The notes under the pieces: model-generated
Databases searched by the model: none
Told to the model about the DNA's origin: nothing
Seen by the model: only the letters and a program-made list of their open reading frames with translations
Shown: piece after piece, positions 14,822 to 23,461 of the stretch
Layout of the letters: the number at the start of each line of letters is the position of its first letter
Position numbering within the stretch: the first letter of the stretch is position 1
Made by a program: the position numbers and the translations under genes
DNA from: Alphaproteobacteria bacterium
Lineage (GTDB): Bacteria > Pseudomonadota > Alphaproteobacteria > JAOXRX01
Assembly: GCA_025800285.1 (NCBI GenBank)
Contig: JAOXRX010000102.1
Coordinates: 1-39,874 of the forward strand
Length of the DNA: 39,874 nt
Direction of reading: 5' to 3'

Positions 14822-17215
14822 ATGAAATTTAGTATAAGTTGGTTAAAAAAGCATTTAGATACTACTGCAACTCCAGAAGAGTTAGCAGAAGCTCTAAATA
14901 CAATTATAGGATTAGAAGTTGAAGAGATAGAAAATCAGGGTGATTTTCTTAAAGATTTTGTTATAGCGAAAGTTGAAACATGTGAGTCTCATCCAGATTC
15001 TGATCATTTGAATGTGTTATCAGTTAATAACGGTTCAGAAGAAAATCTGCAAGTTGTTTGTGGTGCTCCAAATGTAAAAGCTGGAATGTGGGGAGTTTTC
15101 GCTGGCTCAGGAGTTTATGTTCCTGGTATTGATTTTACTTTGTCTCAAGTTAAAATTCGTGGAGTTGAGTCAAATGGGATGATGTGTTCAGAGAAAGAAC
15201 TATGTTTATCAGATAATCATGAGGGTATTATTGAGCTAAAAGGCAATGATTTTGTTGCGGGTCAGTCTTTCGTGGAAAGGTTTAATCTAGATGATGCTGT
15301 TATTGATGTGGAAATTACTCCTAATCGCGGAGATTGTTGTGGTGTTCGTGGTATGGCAAGAGAATTTGCTGCCGCAGGATTCGGAACTCTAAAACCATTA
15401 AAGATAAAAGAAGTGAATGCAACATTAGAAAACCCAATATCTGTTACTATAGAAAATGAGAAAGATTGTTCTCTGTTTGTTGGGAGATATATAAAAGGTG
15501 TTAAAAATGTTAAATCTCCAGAAGATATGCTTAAATCTTTAAGATCAGTAGGAGTTAAAACAATATCAAGCTTAGTTGATGTTACTAATTACTCATGTTT
15601 TGATGTGTGTCGTCCTCTTCATGTTTTTGATGCAGATAAAATCACAGGGAACTTAGTCGTTCGTCGTGCAAAAGATGGAGAAAAAATGCTAGGTCTTGAT
15701 GATAATGAATATGAATTAGATTCTAATATGATTGTTATCGCTGATGATAAAGGTCCTCAATCTATTGCGGGTGTGATGGGTGGTAAGGATACTGCTGTAG
15801 ATAAAAATACTCAAAATGTTTATGTTGAGTTAGCTTTCTTCGATGCAGATTCTATTGCTTATGCAGGTAGAAATACAGGCATCCAATCAGATGCAAGATA
15901 TAGATTTGAAAGAGAACTGGATAAAGGTTTTGCTAAAGAGGGTATGGATTATGCTACAAACATGATTTTAGATATTTGCGGTGGTGAGGCTTCTGAAATT
16001 TTTGTTGCAGGTAATATAGATGTAGAACCAAAAGTTATAAATTACTCTACAGAGTCTTGTAAAACTTTAGGTGGTATTGATATTTCTAAAGAAAGGCAAA
16101 AAGAAATTCTAGAAAATCTAGAGTTTGGAGTAAAAGAAAATGGAAATCAATTTGAAATAACTGTTCCTACATGGAGAAACGATATTGGAGATGCTGGTGA
16201 TGCAGACTTTGTTGAAGAAGTTCTGAGAATCTATGGTTATGCAAATATACCGTCAATTCCTCTTCCAAGAGAAGAAGGTGTTACATCTGCAAAAGTTAGT
16301 GATAAAAAGCAAAAAGAAATAACAGCTAGAAGAGTTCTTGCTTCTCTAGGTCTATCAGAAGCAGTTACATTTACTTTTGTTAGTGATAAATTAGCAAATT
16401 TATTCGGTGGTGTTAAAGATTCTGATAAAATTGTTAACCCTCTATCTTCAGAACATGGTGTGCTAAGACCAAATAATTTAGTTAATTTATTAAGTTCTGT
16501 AGCAGCTAACTCTGCTAGAGGGTCTTCTAATTTAAGAATGTTTGAAATTGGTTCTGTATTCAGAAAAGAGAATGAAGAACAAACAAATGAAATTGCTGGT
16601 CTTATTTCTGGGCTTACTCATAATAAACATTGGTTAGAAGATAACAGAGAAGTAGATGTTTTCGATATTAAAGAAACTTTATTAGAGCTAATGAAAAACA
16701 TAGGAGCTCCAACTGGTCAATTGAGAAATGGTGCTCTAGAATACTATCACCCAGGAAGAAGCGGAACACTTGCATTAGGTAAATTCCCAATAGCTTACTT
16801 TGGAGAAATTCATCCTAAAGTTTTAGAAGCTTTTGGTATAAAACAAAGAGTGGTTGCTTTTGAGCTTTTACTAGATAATATTCCTGCTGCTAAGAAAAAG
16901 AAAGGTACTGCTAAGTCTAAATTAGATATGTCTAACTTGCAGGCTACATTTAGAGATTTTGCTTTCATATTAGATAGGGATATTCCTGCAGAAAAATTAA
17001 TACAATCAGTGAAAAAAGCAGATAAGTTAATCGAAGATGTAGAGATATTTGATGTTTACGAAGGTGATAACTTAGGAGATAATAAAAAATCTTTAGCTAT
17101 TAAAGTTAAAATTCAACCTAAAGAGAAAACTCTAACAGATAAAGATTTGGATTTAATATCTAGTGCAATTGTGATTAATGTTACAAAGCAAACACAAGGT
17201 CAACTAAGAAAATAG
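14822..17215 (+). CDS. pheT: Phenylalanyl-tRNA synthetase beta subunit
   Basis: The 797-residue length is normal. The N-terminal tRNA-binding OB domain is visible (VIAKVETCESHPDSDHL at about 43-59). B3/B4 editing, B5 and inactive catalytic-like domains follow. The C-terminal anticodon-binding domain contains FRDFAFILDRDIPAEKL. The beta chain supports the alpha chain and edits mischarged Tyr-tRNA. It starts 4 nt after the hydrolase stop with AGGATAA upstream. A strong terminator about 25 nt downstream closes the transcription unit. Confidence 0.98.
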   Translation: MKFSISWLKKHLDTTATPEELAEALNTIIGLEVEEIENQGDFLKDFVIAKVETCESHPDSDHLNVLSVNNGSEENLQVVCGAPNVKAGMWGVFAGSGVYVPGIDFTLSQVKIRGVESNGMMCSEKELCLSDNHEGIIELKGNDFVAGQSFVERFNLDDAVIDVEITPNRGDCCGVRGMAREFAAAGFGTLKPLKIKEVNATLENPISVTIENEKDCSLFVGRYIKGVKNVKSPEDMLKSLRSVGVKTISSLVDVTNYSCFDVCRPLHVFDADKITGNLVVRRAKDGEKMLGLDDNEYELDSNMIVIADDKGPQSIAGVMGGKDTAVDKNTQNVYVELAFFDADSIAYAGRNTGIQSDARYRFERELDKGFAKEGMDYATNMILDICGGEASEIFVAGNIDVEPKVINYSTESCKTLGGIDISKERQKEILENLEFGVKENGNQFEITVPTWRNDIGDAGDADFVEEVLRIYGYANIPSIPLPREEGVTSAKVSDKKQKEITARRVLASLGLSEAVTFTFVSDKLANLFGGVKDSDKIVNPLSSEHGVLRPNNLVNLLSSVAANSARGSSNLRMFEIGSVFRKENEEQTNEIAGLISGLTHNKHWLEDNREVDVFDIKETLLELMKNIGAPTGQLRNGALEYYHPGRSGTLALGKFPIAYFGEIHPKVLEAFGIKQRVVAFELLLDNIPAAKKKKGTAKSKLDMSNLQATFRDFAFILDRDIPAEKLIQSVKKADKLIEDVEIFDVYEGDNLGDNKKSLAIKVKIQPKEKTLTDKDLDLISSAIVINVTKQTQGQLRK

Positions 17216-17240
17216 ATTTTAATTAAATTTTATTTTTACA

Positions 17241-17285
17241 AAAAAGCCCCCTCAAGTACTACTATGTACTATACGGGGGCTTTTT
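17241..17285 (+). terminator. Rho-independent terminator after pheT
   Basis: A perfect 11-bp stem AAAAAGCCCCC/GGGGGCTTTTT encloses a 23-nt loop. The loop itself contains AAGTACTANNNTGTACTA, the motif at the centre of the palindromes downstream of efp. The large loop is unusual for a terminator. The stem reads almost the same on both strands. Confidence 0.88.
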
Positions 17286-17401
17286 CATAATCTAAAATTT
17301 TTTAAAATCTATTTATTTGATATATTTCAATTCTTGCTAATATTTTTCGCTCAAAAATAATTCACCTAAAATAACCTTAAAATCTATTTTTTACTTTTTG
17401 T

Positions 17402-17519
17402 TGTCATTCTGATGAGCGGAGCGAAGAAGAATCTTTTCATGCTTGTGTAATGTTAATTAATATCCAGTAACACAAAGAGATTCTTCACTGCCACATAAAT
17501 GTGTCCGTTCAGAATGACA
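17402..17519. repeat. Inverted-repeat element B1
   Basis: TGTCATTCTGA (17402-17412) and TCAGAATGACA (17509-17519) are perfect 11-bp terminal inverted repeats. The inner core AATCTTTTCATGCTTGTG is followed by inverted ACACAA. Left and right arms differ in sequence between the ends and GAAGAATCT. In the 658-nt gap between pheT and the next gene I see only the terminator, B1, B2 and a promoter. Confidence 0.85.
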
Positions 17520-17536
17520 GGCTGGGGAAATGATAT

Positions 17537-17655
17537 CGTCATTTTGAGCGACTATAAGGAGTCGAAAAATCTTTTCATGCCTGTGGAATATTAATTTACA
17601 TCCAGTAGCACAATGAGATTTTTCACTACCACATAAATGTGTCCGTTCAGAATGT
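17537..17655. repeat. Inverted-repeat element B2
   Basis: A second copy in the same orientation, about 80-85% alike in core and right arm to B1, separated from it by a 17-nt spacer containing CTGGGGAAATGATAT. Its left arm carries GAGCGACTATAAGGAGTCG, its own small hairpin. The terminal repeats CGTCATTTTGA and TCAGAATG are slightly decayed. Confidence 0.8.
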
Positions 17656-17810
17656 GGGGATAAGTAATGACGGGGCGGGAAGAGCGGAAGCAAATTGAGA
17701 AAAGGAGAGTTTATATAGCTGGTGACGATGGGTTTCTAAGAGCAAAAAAGAAAAAATATTAAGATAATTAGCAAAGTTAATAATTAAAATTTATTATATT
17801 AAATATTTGA

Positions 17811-17839
17811 TTGAAAAGCTTGTTTTTTTATGGTATTAT
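17811..17839 (+). promoter_or_regulatory. Sigma70-type promoter for the split gene
   Basis: TTGAAA (17811-17816), a 17-nt spacer and TATTAT (17834-17839). It lies about 35 nt before the ATG that carries a very strong ribosome-binding site. Confidence 0.65.
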
Positions 17840-17873
17840 TCATGTATATCTTTCGCATAAAAAGGAGGGCTAT

Positions 17874-18149
17874 ATGCCAGATAAGTTAGATGGTTTTATT
17901 CTTAAAGAACTAAAAAAATCGTTTAAAAAATATTTAGATAAAAAAGATGTTTCTGTTGCTAAATCAGAAATAAAGCATATAGGTATCTCTTTCAGAGATA
18001 GTAAAAATTTAGGTTTTGCTTTTAAATTGTTAGAATTGCATCCAAAGCATGTTGCTAAAGTTTTAGAATTTACCATTGCTGGAGGAGCTAAGTTTGATAA
18101 CGGTAGAAACAAAGGCTTTGCTTTAGATCTTATAGATAAGCAGACTTAA
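17874..18149 (+). CDS. Hypothetical protein, N-terminal fragment of the split gene
   Basis: I place the start at 17874 because AAAAGGAGGG ends a few bases before it. A longer reading from 17811 would begin inside the promoter. The 91-residue product has no signal peptide or membrane helix. It shows two related segments, one around SKNLGFAFKLLELHPKHVAK and one around GRNKGFALDLIDK, which suggests short helical repeats. I do not recognise the family. The second repeat is cut by the stop codon and appears to continue in the next frame, so this is probably a fragment. Confidence 0.55.
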   Translation: MPDKLDGFILKELKKSFKKYLDKKDVSVAKSEIKHIGISFRDSKNLGFAFKLLELHPKHVAKVLEFTIAGGAKFDNGRNKGFALDLIDKQT

Positions 18150-18178
18150 ATAATGTTTATGATAAAGACCCTATAGGT

Positions 18179-18787
18179 GTGTCTAGATGTTTATTAGAGT
18201 TGATGATAGCTTTAACTTGTGAAGGGAAACTATCTCTAATTGATGACTCTAATGATGATGTAATCAAATGTTTAGAGAGCTACTGCCCTCCTAAAAGATT
18301 TAAAGATTTATTTGATAAAGAGCTAAGTAGTGTTAGAAATAATCAAGAGTCAATAAAAAGAGAAAAATCCTTAATTAATATTTTCTCAGGATTAGAAGAG
18401 GCTTTCCCAGATAAAAAAGTTTTCTCTAATGGCAAGAACAGTATGTTAGCAATAGGTATTGTTAATTATTGTGCTAATGACGGCAATAGCAAGGTTGACA
18501 AAAAAGTTTTAGGTAAATTAACAGATTTCTTTATTTCAAGAGGTATGGATCTTTCGTTAGATAAAAATAATGAGGTTTTAGTTACTATTAAAAACTCTTG
18601 CAAAAAAGAGCAAAGAGTACTTGTTAGTAGATTGTTAAATGATAGAATAAATAAAGCAGTTAAGCTTAATGATGAATCTGGAGATAAGATTAATCAAAAT
18701 ACTCTTATAGATAAGTTTAATAAGAGAGAGAAATTGAAATCTAGTAAAAAAGAACAAAATAAAGCTAATCAGCCAAAAAATTCGTAA
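18179..18787 (+). CDS. Hypothetical protein, C-terminal part of the split gene
   Basis: The only initiator-like codon near the start is GTG at 18179, with no convincing ribosome-binding site. The same frame is open back to 18140, which supports its being the continuation of the upstream fragment. The 202 residues are soluble, mostly helical in composition, and end in a Lys/Asn/Gln-rich tail. No known motif is visible. The stop lies 2 nt from the stop of the convergent permease gene, with no room for a terminator between them. Confidence 0.5.
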   Translation: MSRCLLELMIALTCEGKLSLIDDSNDDVIKCLESYCPPKRFKDLFDKELSSVRNNQESIKREKSLINIFSGLEEAFPDKKVFSNGKNSMLAIGIVNYCANDGNSKVDKKVLGKLTDFFISRGMDLSLDKNNEVLVTIKNSCKKEQRVLVSRLLNDRINKAVKLNDESGDKINQNTLIDKFNKREKLKSSKKEQNKANQPKNS

Positions 18788-18789
18788 TG

Positions 18790-19809
18790 TTAATTTAAAG
18801 TTTTGCGAGGATTATAAGCATCTCTAATTGCTTCAGCAGAAAAAGTTATTAATGAAAGTATGATTGCTAAAGATAGGAATGCAGAAATTCCTAACCATGG
18901 AGCATGTAAATTATTTTTACCTTGTTGTAACATTTCTCCTAACGAAGCACTACCAACTGGTAATCCAAATCCTAAAAAATCTAAGCTTGTTAATGTAGTT
19001 ATTGAGCCAACAAATATAAATGGCATAAATGACATCGCTGATATTAAAGCATTTGGTAATATATGCTTAAACATTATAGTAAAGTTGCTTGCTCCAATTA
19101 CACGAGCAGCTTTAACATAGTCCAGCTCTCTACATCTTAGAAATTCTGCTCTAACAACTCCTACAAGTTTCATCCAAGAGAATAATAACATGAGTAATAA
19201 TAAACTCCAGAAACTAGGAGTAATTAAGCTAGACATTATTATCAATAAATATAAAACAGGCATGCCAGACCACATCTCTATGAATCTTTGGAATATTAAA
19301 TCTGTTAGCCCGCCAAAGTAGCCTTGAATAGCTCCAGAAAATATACCTATTATTGAGGATAGTATTGTTAAAACTAAGCCAAATAAAATAGATATTCTAA
19401 ATCCGTATATTAATCTAGCTAGAACATCTCTGCCTTGATCATCAGTCCCTAGCCAATGCTTTGTGTCTGGAGGTGTTGGTGCCGGTGCAGATAAATCATA
19501 ATTTATTGTATCATAAGAGTAAGGTATGATAGGAGTTATCATCCAGCCATTATTATTAATGTTATCGAGTATATACTGATCTTTATAATCTGCTTCAAGT
19601 TCAAAATCTCCTCCAAAAGTAGTTTCGTTATAGGAGTTATGAATTGGAAAGTAGAAGTTGTTTTGATAGTAGATAATTATGGGCTTATCATTTGCGATAA
19701 CTTCTGCAAAAAGACATATAACAAAAATGAATAAGAAAATAATAGAAGAATAGAAACCTCTCTTATGAGATTTTAAAAGTTTCCATCTTCTTTTATTTAA
19801 TTCATTCAT
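18790..19809 (-). CDS. Peptide ABC transporter permease, YejE/OppC-like
   Basis: The 339-residue inner-membrane protein has an N-terminal helix (about 17-38) and a periplasmic region of about 80 residues. GTDDQGRDVLARLIYGFRIS follows, the segment typical of YejE. Further helices and the ABC-coupling EAA-type loop RAEFLRCRELDYVKAARVIGAS complete it. YejE works with YejA, YejB and YejF to import peptides such as microcin C. None of those partners is nearby, so this permease is an orphan here. It starts 3 nt after the U32 gene stop and is probably co-transcribed with it. The gene symbol is withheld because the Yej set is absent. Confidence 0.88.
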   Translation of the reverse strand: MNELNKRRWKLLKSHKRGFYSSIIFLFIFVICLFAEVIANDKPIIIYYQNNFYFPIHNSYNETTFGGDFELEADYKDQYILDNINNNGWMITPIIPYSYDTINYDLSAPAPTPPDTKHWLGTDDQGRDVLARLIYGFRISILFGLVLTILSSIIGIFSGAIQGYFGGLTDLIFQRFIEMWSGMPVLYLLIIMSSLITPSFWSLLLLMLLFSWMKLVGVVRAEFLRCRELDYVKAARVIGASNFTIMFKHILPNALISAMSFMPFIFVGSITTLTSLDFLGFGLPVGSASLGEMLQQGKNNLHAPWLGISAFLSLAIILSLITFSAEAIRDAYNPRKTLN

Positions 19810-19812
19810 ACC

Positions 19813-21207
19813 TTAACTTTCTCTGTTTATCTCGCTCTCAAAGCTTTCTTTGTTTGAAGCAATATAAGGTAAATCACTTTCTGCTATATAGTTAGTTTGT
19901 TTTCTAGCTATTGTTAGTTCAGGAAGCTTTTCAGATATGTTATCTATGTCTCCAAATTCATTTTTATTTATTCGTAGGAATTTATCTACACAAGGATCAG
20001 CCTTCATTGAAGCAACACCTGTTTCGCTATCGACAAAAGAGTTCATCTTAATCACTATATTGTCTCCATCTGGAGCAAGAAACTCTACTTCATCGCCAGC
20101 ACGAATTGCATTTTTAACTTTTACAATTGCATCATCACCATCCCATTTTACAATATACATAGCATACTGATAATTGCCTAAAGATCTGCTTGTTTCATAT
20201 TGCTGAGCACTATCATAAACTCTGCCATTATGGAACCCTAAAGTATATCCTCTTGTTTGTAGAGTATATAGCTCATCCATGTATTTTGTGTAATCCCAGT
20301 TTTCAGGGTCTTTCTCCCAAGCATCTATGGCTTTTCTATATGTTCTAGCTACTATTCCCGCATAGTACTCTGACTTGTTTCGCCCTTCAATTTTTAGAGA
20401 ATCAATTCCTGCTTCTAAATACTGATTTAAAACTGGCATCAAGCATAAATCTTTAGAGAACATAATGTATGCTCCTTTTTCAGATTCTTCTATTGGGATG
20501 AAATCACCAGGTCTTTTTTCTTCTTCCATTAAGAATTCAAAAAGATCTTTGTTTTCTTCTGTTATATCTATCGGCTTAATAGAACCATCTTTTAACTTCA
20601 TGTGAAGTTTGTACTCCCATCGACAAGTATGAGCACACATTCCTTTGTTTGCAGGACGACTTGCTAAGAAATTTGATAGCAAGCATCTTCCAGAGTAAGA
20701 CATGCACATTGCTCCATGAACAAAACATTCAATTTTCATATTCGGAAGCTTTTCTTTAACCACTTTTATATCTTTAAATGGAGTTTCTCTCGCCATAACA
20801 CATAACGATGCTCCTTGATTCTCCCAAAATTTAACTCCCATCCAAGAGTTTATATTTGCTTGAGTTGAAACATGTAGCTCTAGCTCTGGAGCATTATCTT
20901 TTACATATTGGAATATCGCAGGATCTGCAATAATAACACCATCAGGTTTAACGGTTCTTATTGTTTCTATGAAAATAGGTAGCTTTTTCACATCAGAGTT
21001 AGTCGCAAAAAGGTTTAGAGTTAAGTAAACTCTTTTTCCCTTTGAATGAGCATATTTTACTCCTTCGATTACATCTTCAAGGGGCATTTTAGAGTGTGCT
21101 CTAAGAGACATATCTGGAGTGCCTAAGTAAACAGCATCTGCTCCGTATAAAATGGCAGTTTTCAATCTTTGTAAAGAGCCCGCAGGCATTAACAATTCTG
21201 AGTTCAT
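19813..21207 (-). CDS. Peptidase U32 family protein (TrhP/YegQ-like)
   Basis: The 464-residue length matches the long YegQ/TrhP type rather than the short UbiU/UbiV type. MNSELLMPAGSLQRLKTAIL is the characteristic start. A TIM-barrel-like region follows (YGADAVYLG, VYLTLNLF, GVIIADPAI, LHVSTQANI). Then comes the diagnostic segment CFVHGAMCMSYSGRCLLSN with conserved cysteines, and a later MCAHTCRWEY. SLKIEGRNKSEYYAG is also typical. TrhP makes 5-hydroxyuridine at tRNA position 34 using prephenate. That role is inferred from the family. It is the first gene of a two-gene minus-strand operon with the permease. Confidence 0.9.
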   Translation of the reverse strand: MNSELLMPAGSLQRLKTAILYGADAVYLGTPDMSLRAHSKMPLEDVIEGVKYAHSKGKRVYLTLNLFATNSDVKKLPIFIETIRTVKPDGVIIADPAIFQYVKDNAPELELHVSTQANINSWMGVKFWENQGASLCVMARETPFKDIKVVKEKLPNMKIECFVHGAMCMSYSGRCLLSNFLASRPANKGMCAHTCRWEYKLHMKLKDGSIKPIDITEENKDLFEFLMEEEKRPGDFIPIEESEKGAYIMFSKDLCLMPVLNQYLEAGIDSLKIEGRNKSEYYAGIVARTYRKAIDAWEKDPENWDYTKYMDELYTLQTRGYTLGFHNGRVYDSAQQYETSRSLGNYQYAMYIVKWDGDDAIVKVKNAIRAGDEVEFLAPDGDNIVIKMNSFVDSETGVASMKADPCVDKFLRINKNEFGDIDNISEKLPELTIARKQTNYIAESDLPYIASNKESFESEINRES

Positions 21208-21245
21208 TGTTCTTCCTTATCTAAATTAGTTTTCTTGTGAAAATA

Positions 21246-21274
21246 GGTATAGCATGATTATTGCAAAAGTTCAA
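21246..21274 (-). promoter_or_regulatory. Promoter for the U32-permease operon
   Basis: On the minus strand: TTGAAC (21274-21269), a 17-nt spacer and TATACC (21251-21246), about 40 nt before the ATG. Confidence 0.6.
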
Positions 21275-21339
21275 TTAATTATTTGCTTTTAGATTTTTTT
21301 TATGCAACAATCTGACCATTGAATAAGAAAGGGTTTTTT

Positions 21340-22281
21340 ATGAAAAAAATTACAGTTTTTATCTTAGCGGTTTTAATCTCAATTAATAGTTCATTTGCTC
21401 AAGAGAAAAAAGGATTTTCTTTTGCTGATTTAGAATATAATACATTTTTTGAGACAGCTCCAAATCCAGAGGATGTAAGAGTTCTAAAAAGTTTTATAGA
21501 GCAGGGATTAAAGTTTATTTATTTAGGAGAGAAAAATAGTGTGGATAACTGGCTTTCTGTAAAAGGGAATACAGTGCAATTATTTTCTACAACTTTGGAC
21601 GGTAAGGGCTTAATAATTGGTAGTGTTTATGATGAAAATGGAGACAACTCTAATCTTGAAAATATAAAAAAATTCTTTCCAAAAATCGGAGAGACAATGT
21701 ATATCTTTTCTCAAAAAATGGTGAAAGATTCTATATCGTCAGAAATAGAAAGCTTTAAACAAAAAAATCAAGAATTATTACAACAAATTCAATCTAAAGA
21801 GGAGAAAAAGAGTTCTGTTATAAAGAGTGAGATTTGGGCATCTCTTGAAAACACATATTACATAGAGCAGGGTGATGTTAATGCTCCTATAGTTTATTTC
21901 TTCTCTGATCTTTTGTGCGGGCATTGTAAAGCTTTATACAGTAAGTTAGATTCATATATAAATGCAGGAAGAATAAGAGTAAGGTATATTCCAGTAGGGA
22001 TTTTATCAGAGCAATCAGTTATAAGTGCTTTAGGGTTGTTCTCTACGAAAAATCCTAGTGATGCTTGGAAAAAATATAATGAAACACAGGATAACTCTTT
22101 ATTAACTGTTGATACAACAGATGCCGCAATCAGCAAGCTAAAAAGAAATGTAGAAACATTCGATAAGTGGAACTTAAGAGGAACTCCAAGTTTGTTTTAC
22201 AAAAATGTTAGTGGTGAAGTTAAATTTGTATATGGGCAACCTGATAATATAGAGGACTTTATATATGATCTTGGAAAATAA
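21340..22281 (+). CDS. DsbC/DsbG-like periplasmic thiol:disulfide protein
   Basis: I use the ATG at 21340: AAAGGG lies 6 nt before it and the protein then begins with a clean signal peptide (1-20, cleaved near SFA-Q). Of about 313 residues, the N-terminal half contains the dimerisation-like region and a charged helix (about 120-155). The C-terminal half is a thioredoxin fold with active site CGHC at 193-196 (FFSDLLCGHCK) and cis-Pro in GTPSLF (Pro283). DsbC and DsbG are disulfide isomerases and sulfenic-acid reductases of periplasmic proteins. The Cys-rich surface proteins at the right end of this window are possible clients (inference). It overlaps the next gene by 17 nt, suggesting coupled translation. 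Confidence 0.85.
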   Translation: MKKITVFILAVLISINSSFAQEKKGFSFADLEYNTFFETAPNPEDVRVLKSFIEQGLKFIYLGEKNSVDNWLSVKGNTVQLFSTTLDGKGLIIGSVYDENGDNSNLENIKKFFPKIGETMYIFSQKMVKDSISSEIESFKQKNQELLQQIQSKEEKKSSVIKSEIWASLENTYYIEQGDVNAPIVYFFSDLLCGHCKALYSKLDSYINAGRIRVRYIPVGILSEQSVISALGLFSTKNPSDAWKKYNETQDNSLLTVDTTDAAISKLKRNVETFDKWNLRGTPSLFYKNVSGEVKFVYGQPDNIEDFIYDLGK

Positions 22282-23047
22282 ATCTAATATACCTTTAACA
22301 AAAATAATAACATTTAATGATGTTTTATTTCCTTTAATATTCGCTATATCTAAAAAAACAGGTATTGCAAATACAAAAGAAACTTGTGATGTTGAAGCTA
22401 TACTATTAGCTAAACTAGTTGAGAATACTCTGGGGCTTTCGAAAAAGTATATACAGGAAAACAACTTAGATAATTATTATGATAAAAAGCTTAAAGCTAT
22501 ATCTAATATAAGTAAGATAGTGGCGGCTAATTATAGTCATAATCAAAGTTTACTTTCTGATGATGTTGATTTATCAAATGTGTCACTTGATGGGGATGTA
22601 CAAGTTGTTCAATATAATAATGAGAATGAATTTAAGGACAAAGTTTTTGAGGTTATGTCTGATATTGTTAATGTTGTAAACAGATTTAATTTTGCTTTAG
22701 AAGAAGAGAGAATAATATCTGGGGTGAAAACTCAGATAATTAAATATGCAAATGATATTTTTTTAGATGTTGAAAAAGATAAGTTAGAAGAAAGCTATTT
22801 TAATCATTTATATTTAGATGTAATAAAAAATTTAACAGAGTTATTTAGTGTTTGTTACTATAGTGAAATTGATGCGGTTTTGTCAGTACCTTTAGATAAA
22901 AGAGAAGACTTTATTCATAGACATTTAGTTGAGACAAGAGATTCTGTGGAAAAAGCTCTTGATGCTTTCTATAGCAGAACTAGCATAATTATGAACATGA
23001 GTAAAGATGTGAAAATCTTCTTAGAAAATAAAATAAAAGAGGCTTAA
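22265..23047 (+). CDS. Hypothetical soluble protein between DsbG-like and transglycosylase genes
   Basis: I do not recognise the family. The 260-residue product has no signal peptide and no membrane helix, is acidic and looks largely alpha-helical, so it is probably cytoplasmic. The ATG at 22265 lies inside the upstream gene, and GAGGA is about 7 nt before it. The C-terminal third (about 205-260) has an amphipathic pattern around HRHLVETRDSVEKALDAF. Its tight packing between a disulfide protein and a lytic transglycosylase suggests a shared envelope-assembly task, but no motif confirms this. Confidence 0.75.
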   Translation: MILENKSNIPLTKIITFNDVLFPLIFAISKKTGIANTKETCDVEAILLAKLVENTLGLSKKYIQENNLDNYYDKKLKAISNISKIVAANYSHNQSLLSDDVDLSNVSLDGDVQVVQYNNENEFKDKVFEVMSDIVNVVNRFNFALEEERIISGVKTQIIKYANDIFLDVEKDKLEESYFNHLYLDVIKNLTELFSVCYYSEIDAVLSVPLDKREDFIHRHLVETRDSVEKALDAFYSRTSIIMNMSKDVKIFLENKIKEA

Positions 23048-23050
23048 TAA

Positions 23051-23461
23051 ATGGTAGCATCTCAATTAATAATGAGTTGTATTATTTCTTCAGCAGCTGC
23101 CTATAACATTCCGTCATCAGCTATATATGCAATTATGGAAGCAGAAGGTGGAAAGACTGGACAACTAAGCAAGAACTCAAATGGATCGTATGATTTAGGC
23201 TTAATGCAGATAAATACTTTATGGTTGCCTGAGCTTGCAAAACACTGGGGAATAACAGAAACTGAAGCCGCATATGTATTGGTTAATGATACTTGTGCAA
23301 ATATAAATGTTGCATCTTGGATATTGAAAAAAAAGATAAATGAAGCAAACGGCTCTATGCTAAAAGGCATATCCTATTATCATTCTAGAACTCCTAAACA
23401 CGGCATAAAATATGCCAAAAGAATACTAAATATTATGAAAGCAAATAATTTATTAAGATAG
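23051..23461 (+). CDS. Lytic transglycosylase, SLT domain
   Basis: The 136-residue protein is essentially one SLT (goose-lysozyme-like) domain. The catalytic Glu is in AIMEAEGGKTG. GSYDLGLMQINTLWLPEL is the conserved GLMQ segment, and YYHSRTPKHGIKYAKRI the C-terminal Tyr region. Such enzymes cleave peptidoglycan with 1,6-anhydro product formation. Small stand-alone SLT proteins often serve secretion or pilus machines (VirB1-like). The N terminus (LIMSCIISSAAA) is weakly hydrophobic and may or may not be a signal peptide. The end overlaps the 3' end of the convergent V-ATPase A gene by 9 nt. Confidence 0.85.
   Translation: MVASQLIMSCIISSAAAYNIPSSAIYAIMEAEGGKTGQLSKNSNGSYDLGLMQINTLWLPELAKHWGITETEAAYVLVNDTCANINVASWILKKKINEANGSMLKGISYYHSRTPKHGIKYAKRILNIMKANNLLR

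Larger units (their letters stand above)
17874..18787 (+). pseudogene. Probable single gene split by a -1 frameshift near 18138-18147
   Basis: The downstream frame is open from just after a stop at 18137-18139, and its early codons read ADLNNVYDKDPIGVSRCLLE. This continues the pattern of the upstream frame, whose end reads NKGFALDLIDK. A lost base between 18138 and 18147 would explain it. Restored, the protein would be about 304 residues. A sequencing or assembly error, a real mutation, or programmed frameshifting are all possible. I see no classic slippery heptamer. Confidence 0.55.

Noticed and set aside
17457-17693. Minus-strand ORF of 78 codons
   Set aside because: It lies wholly within repeat elements B1 and B2. 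Its two similar halves simply translate the duplicated repeat, and the product has no protein-like conservation.
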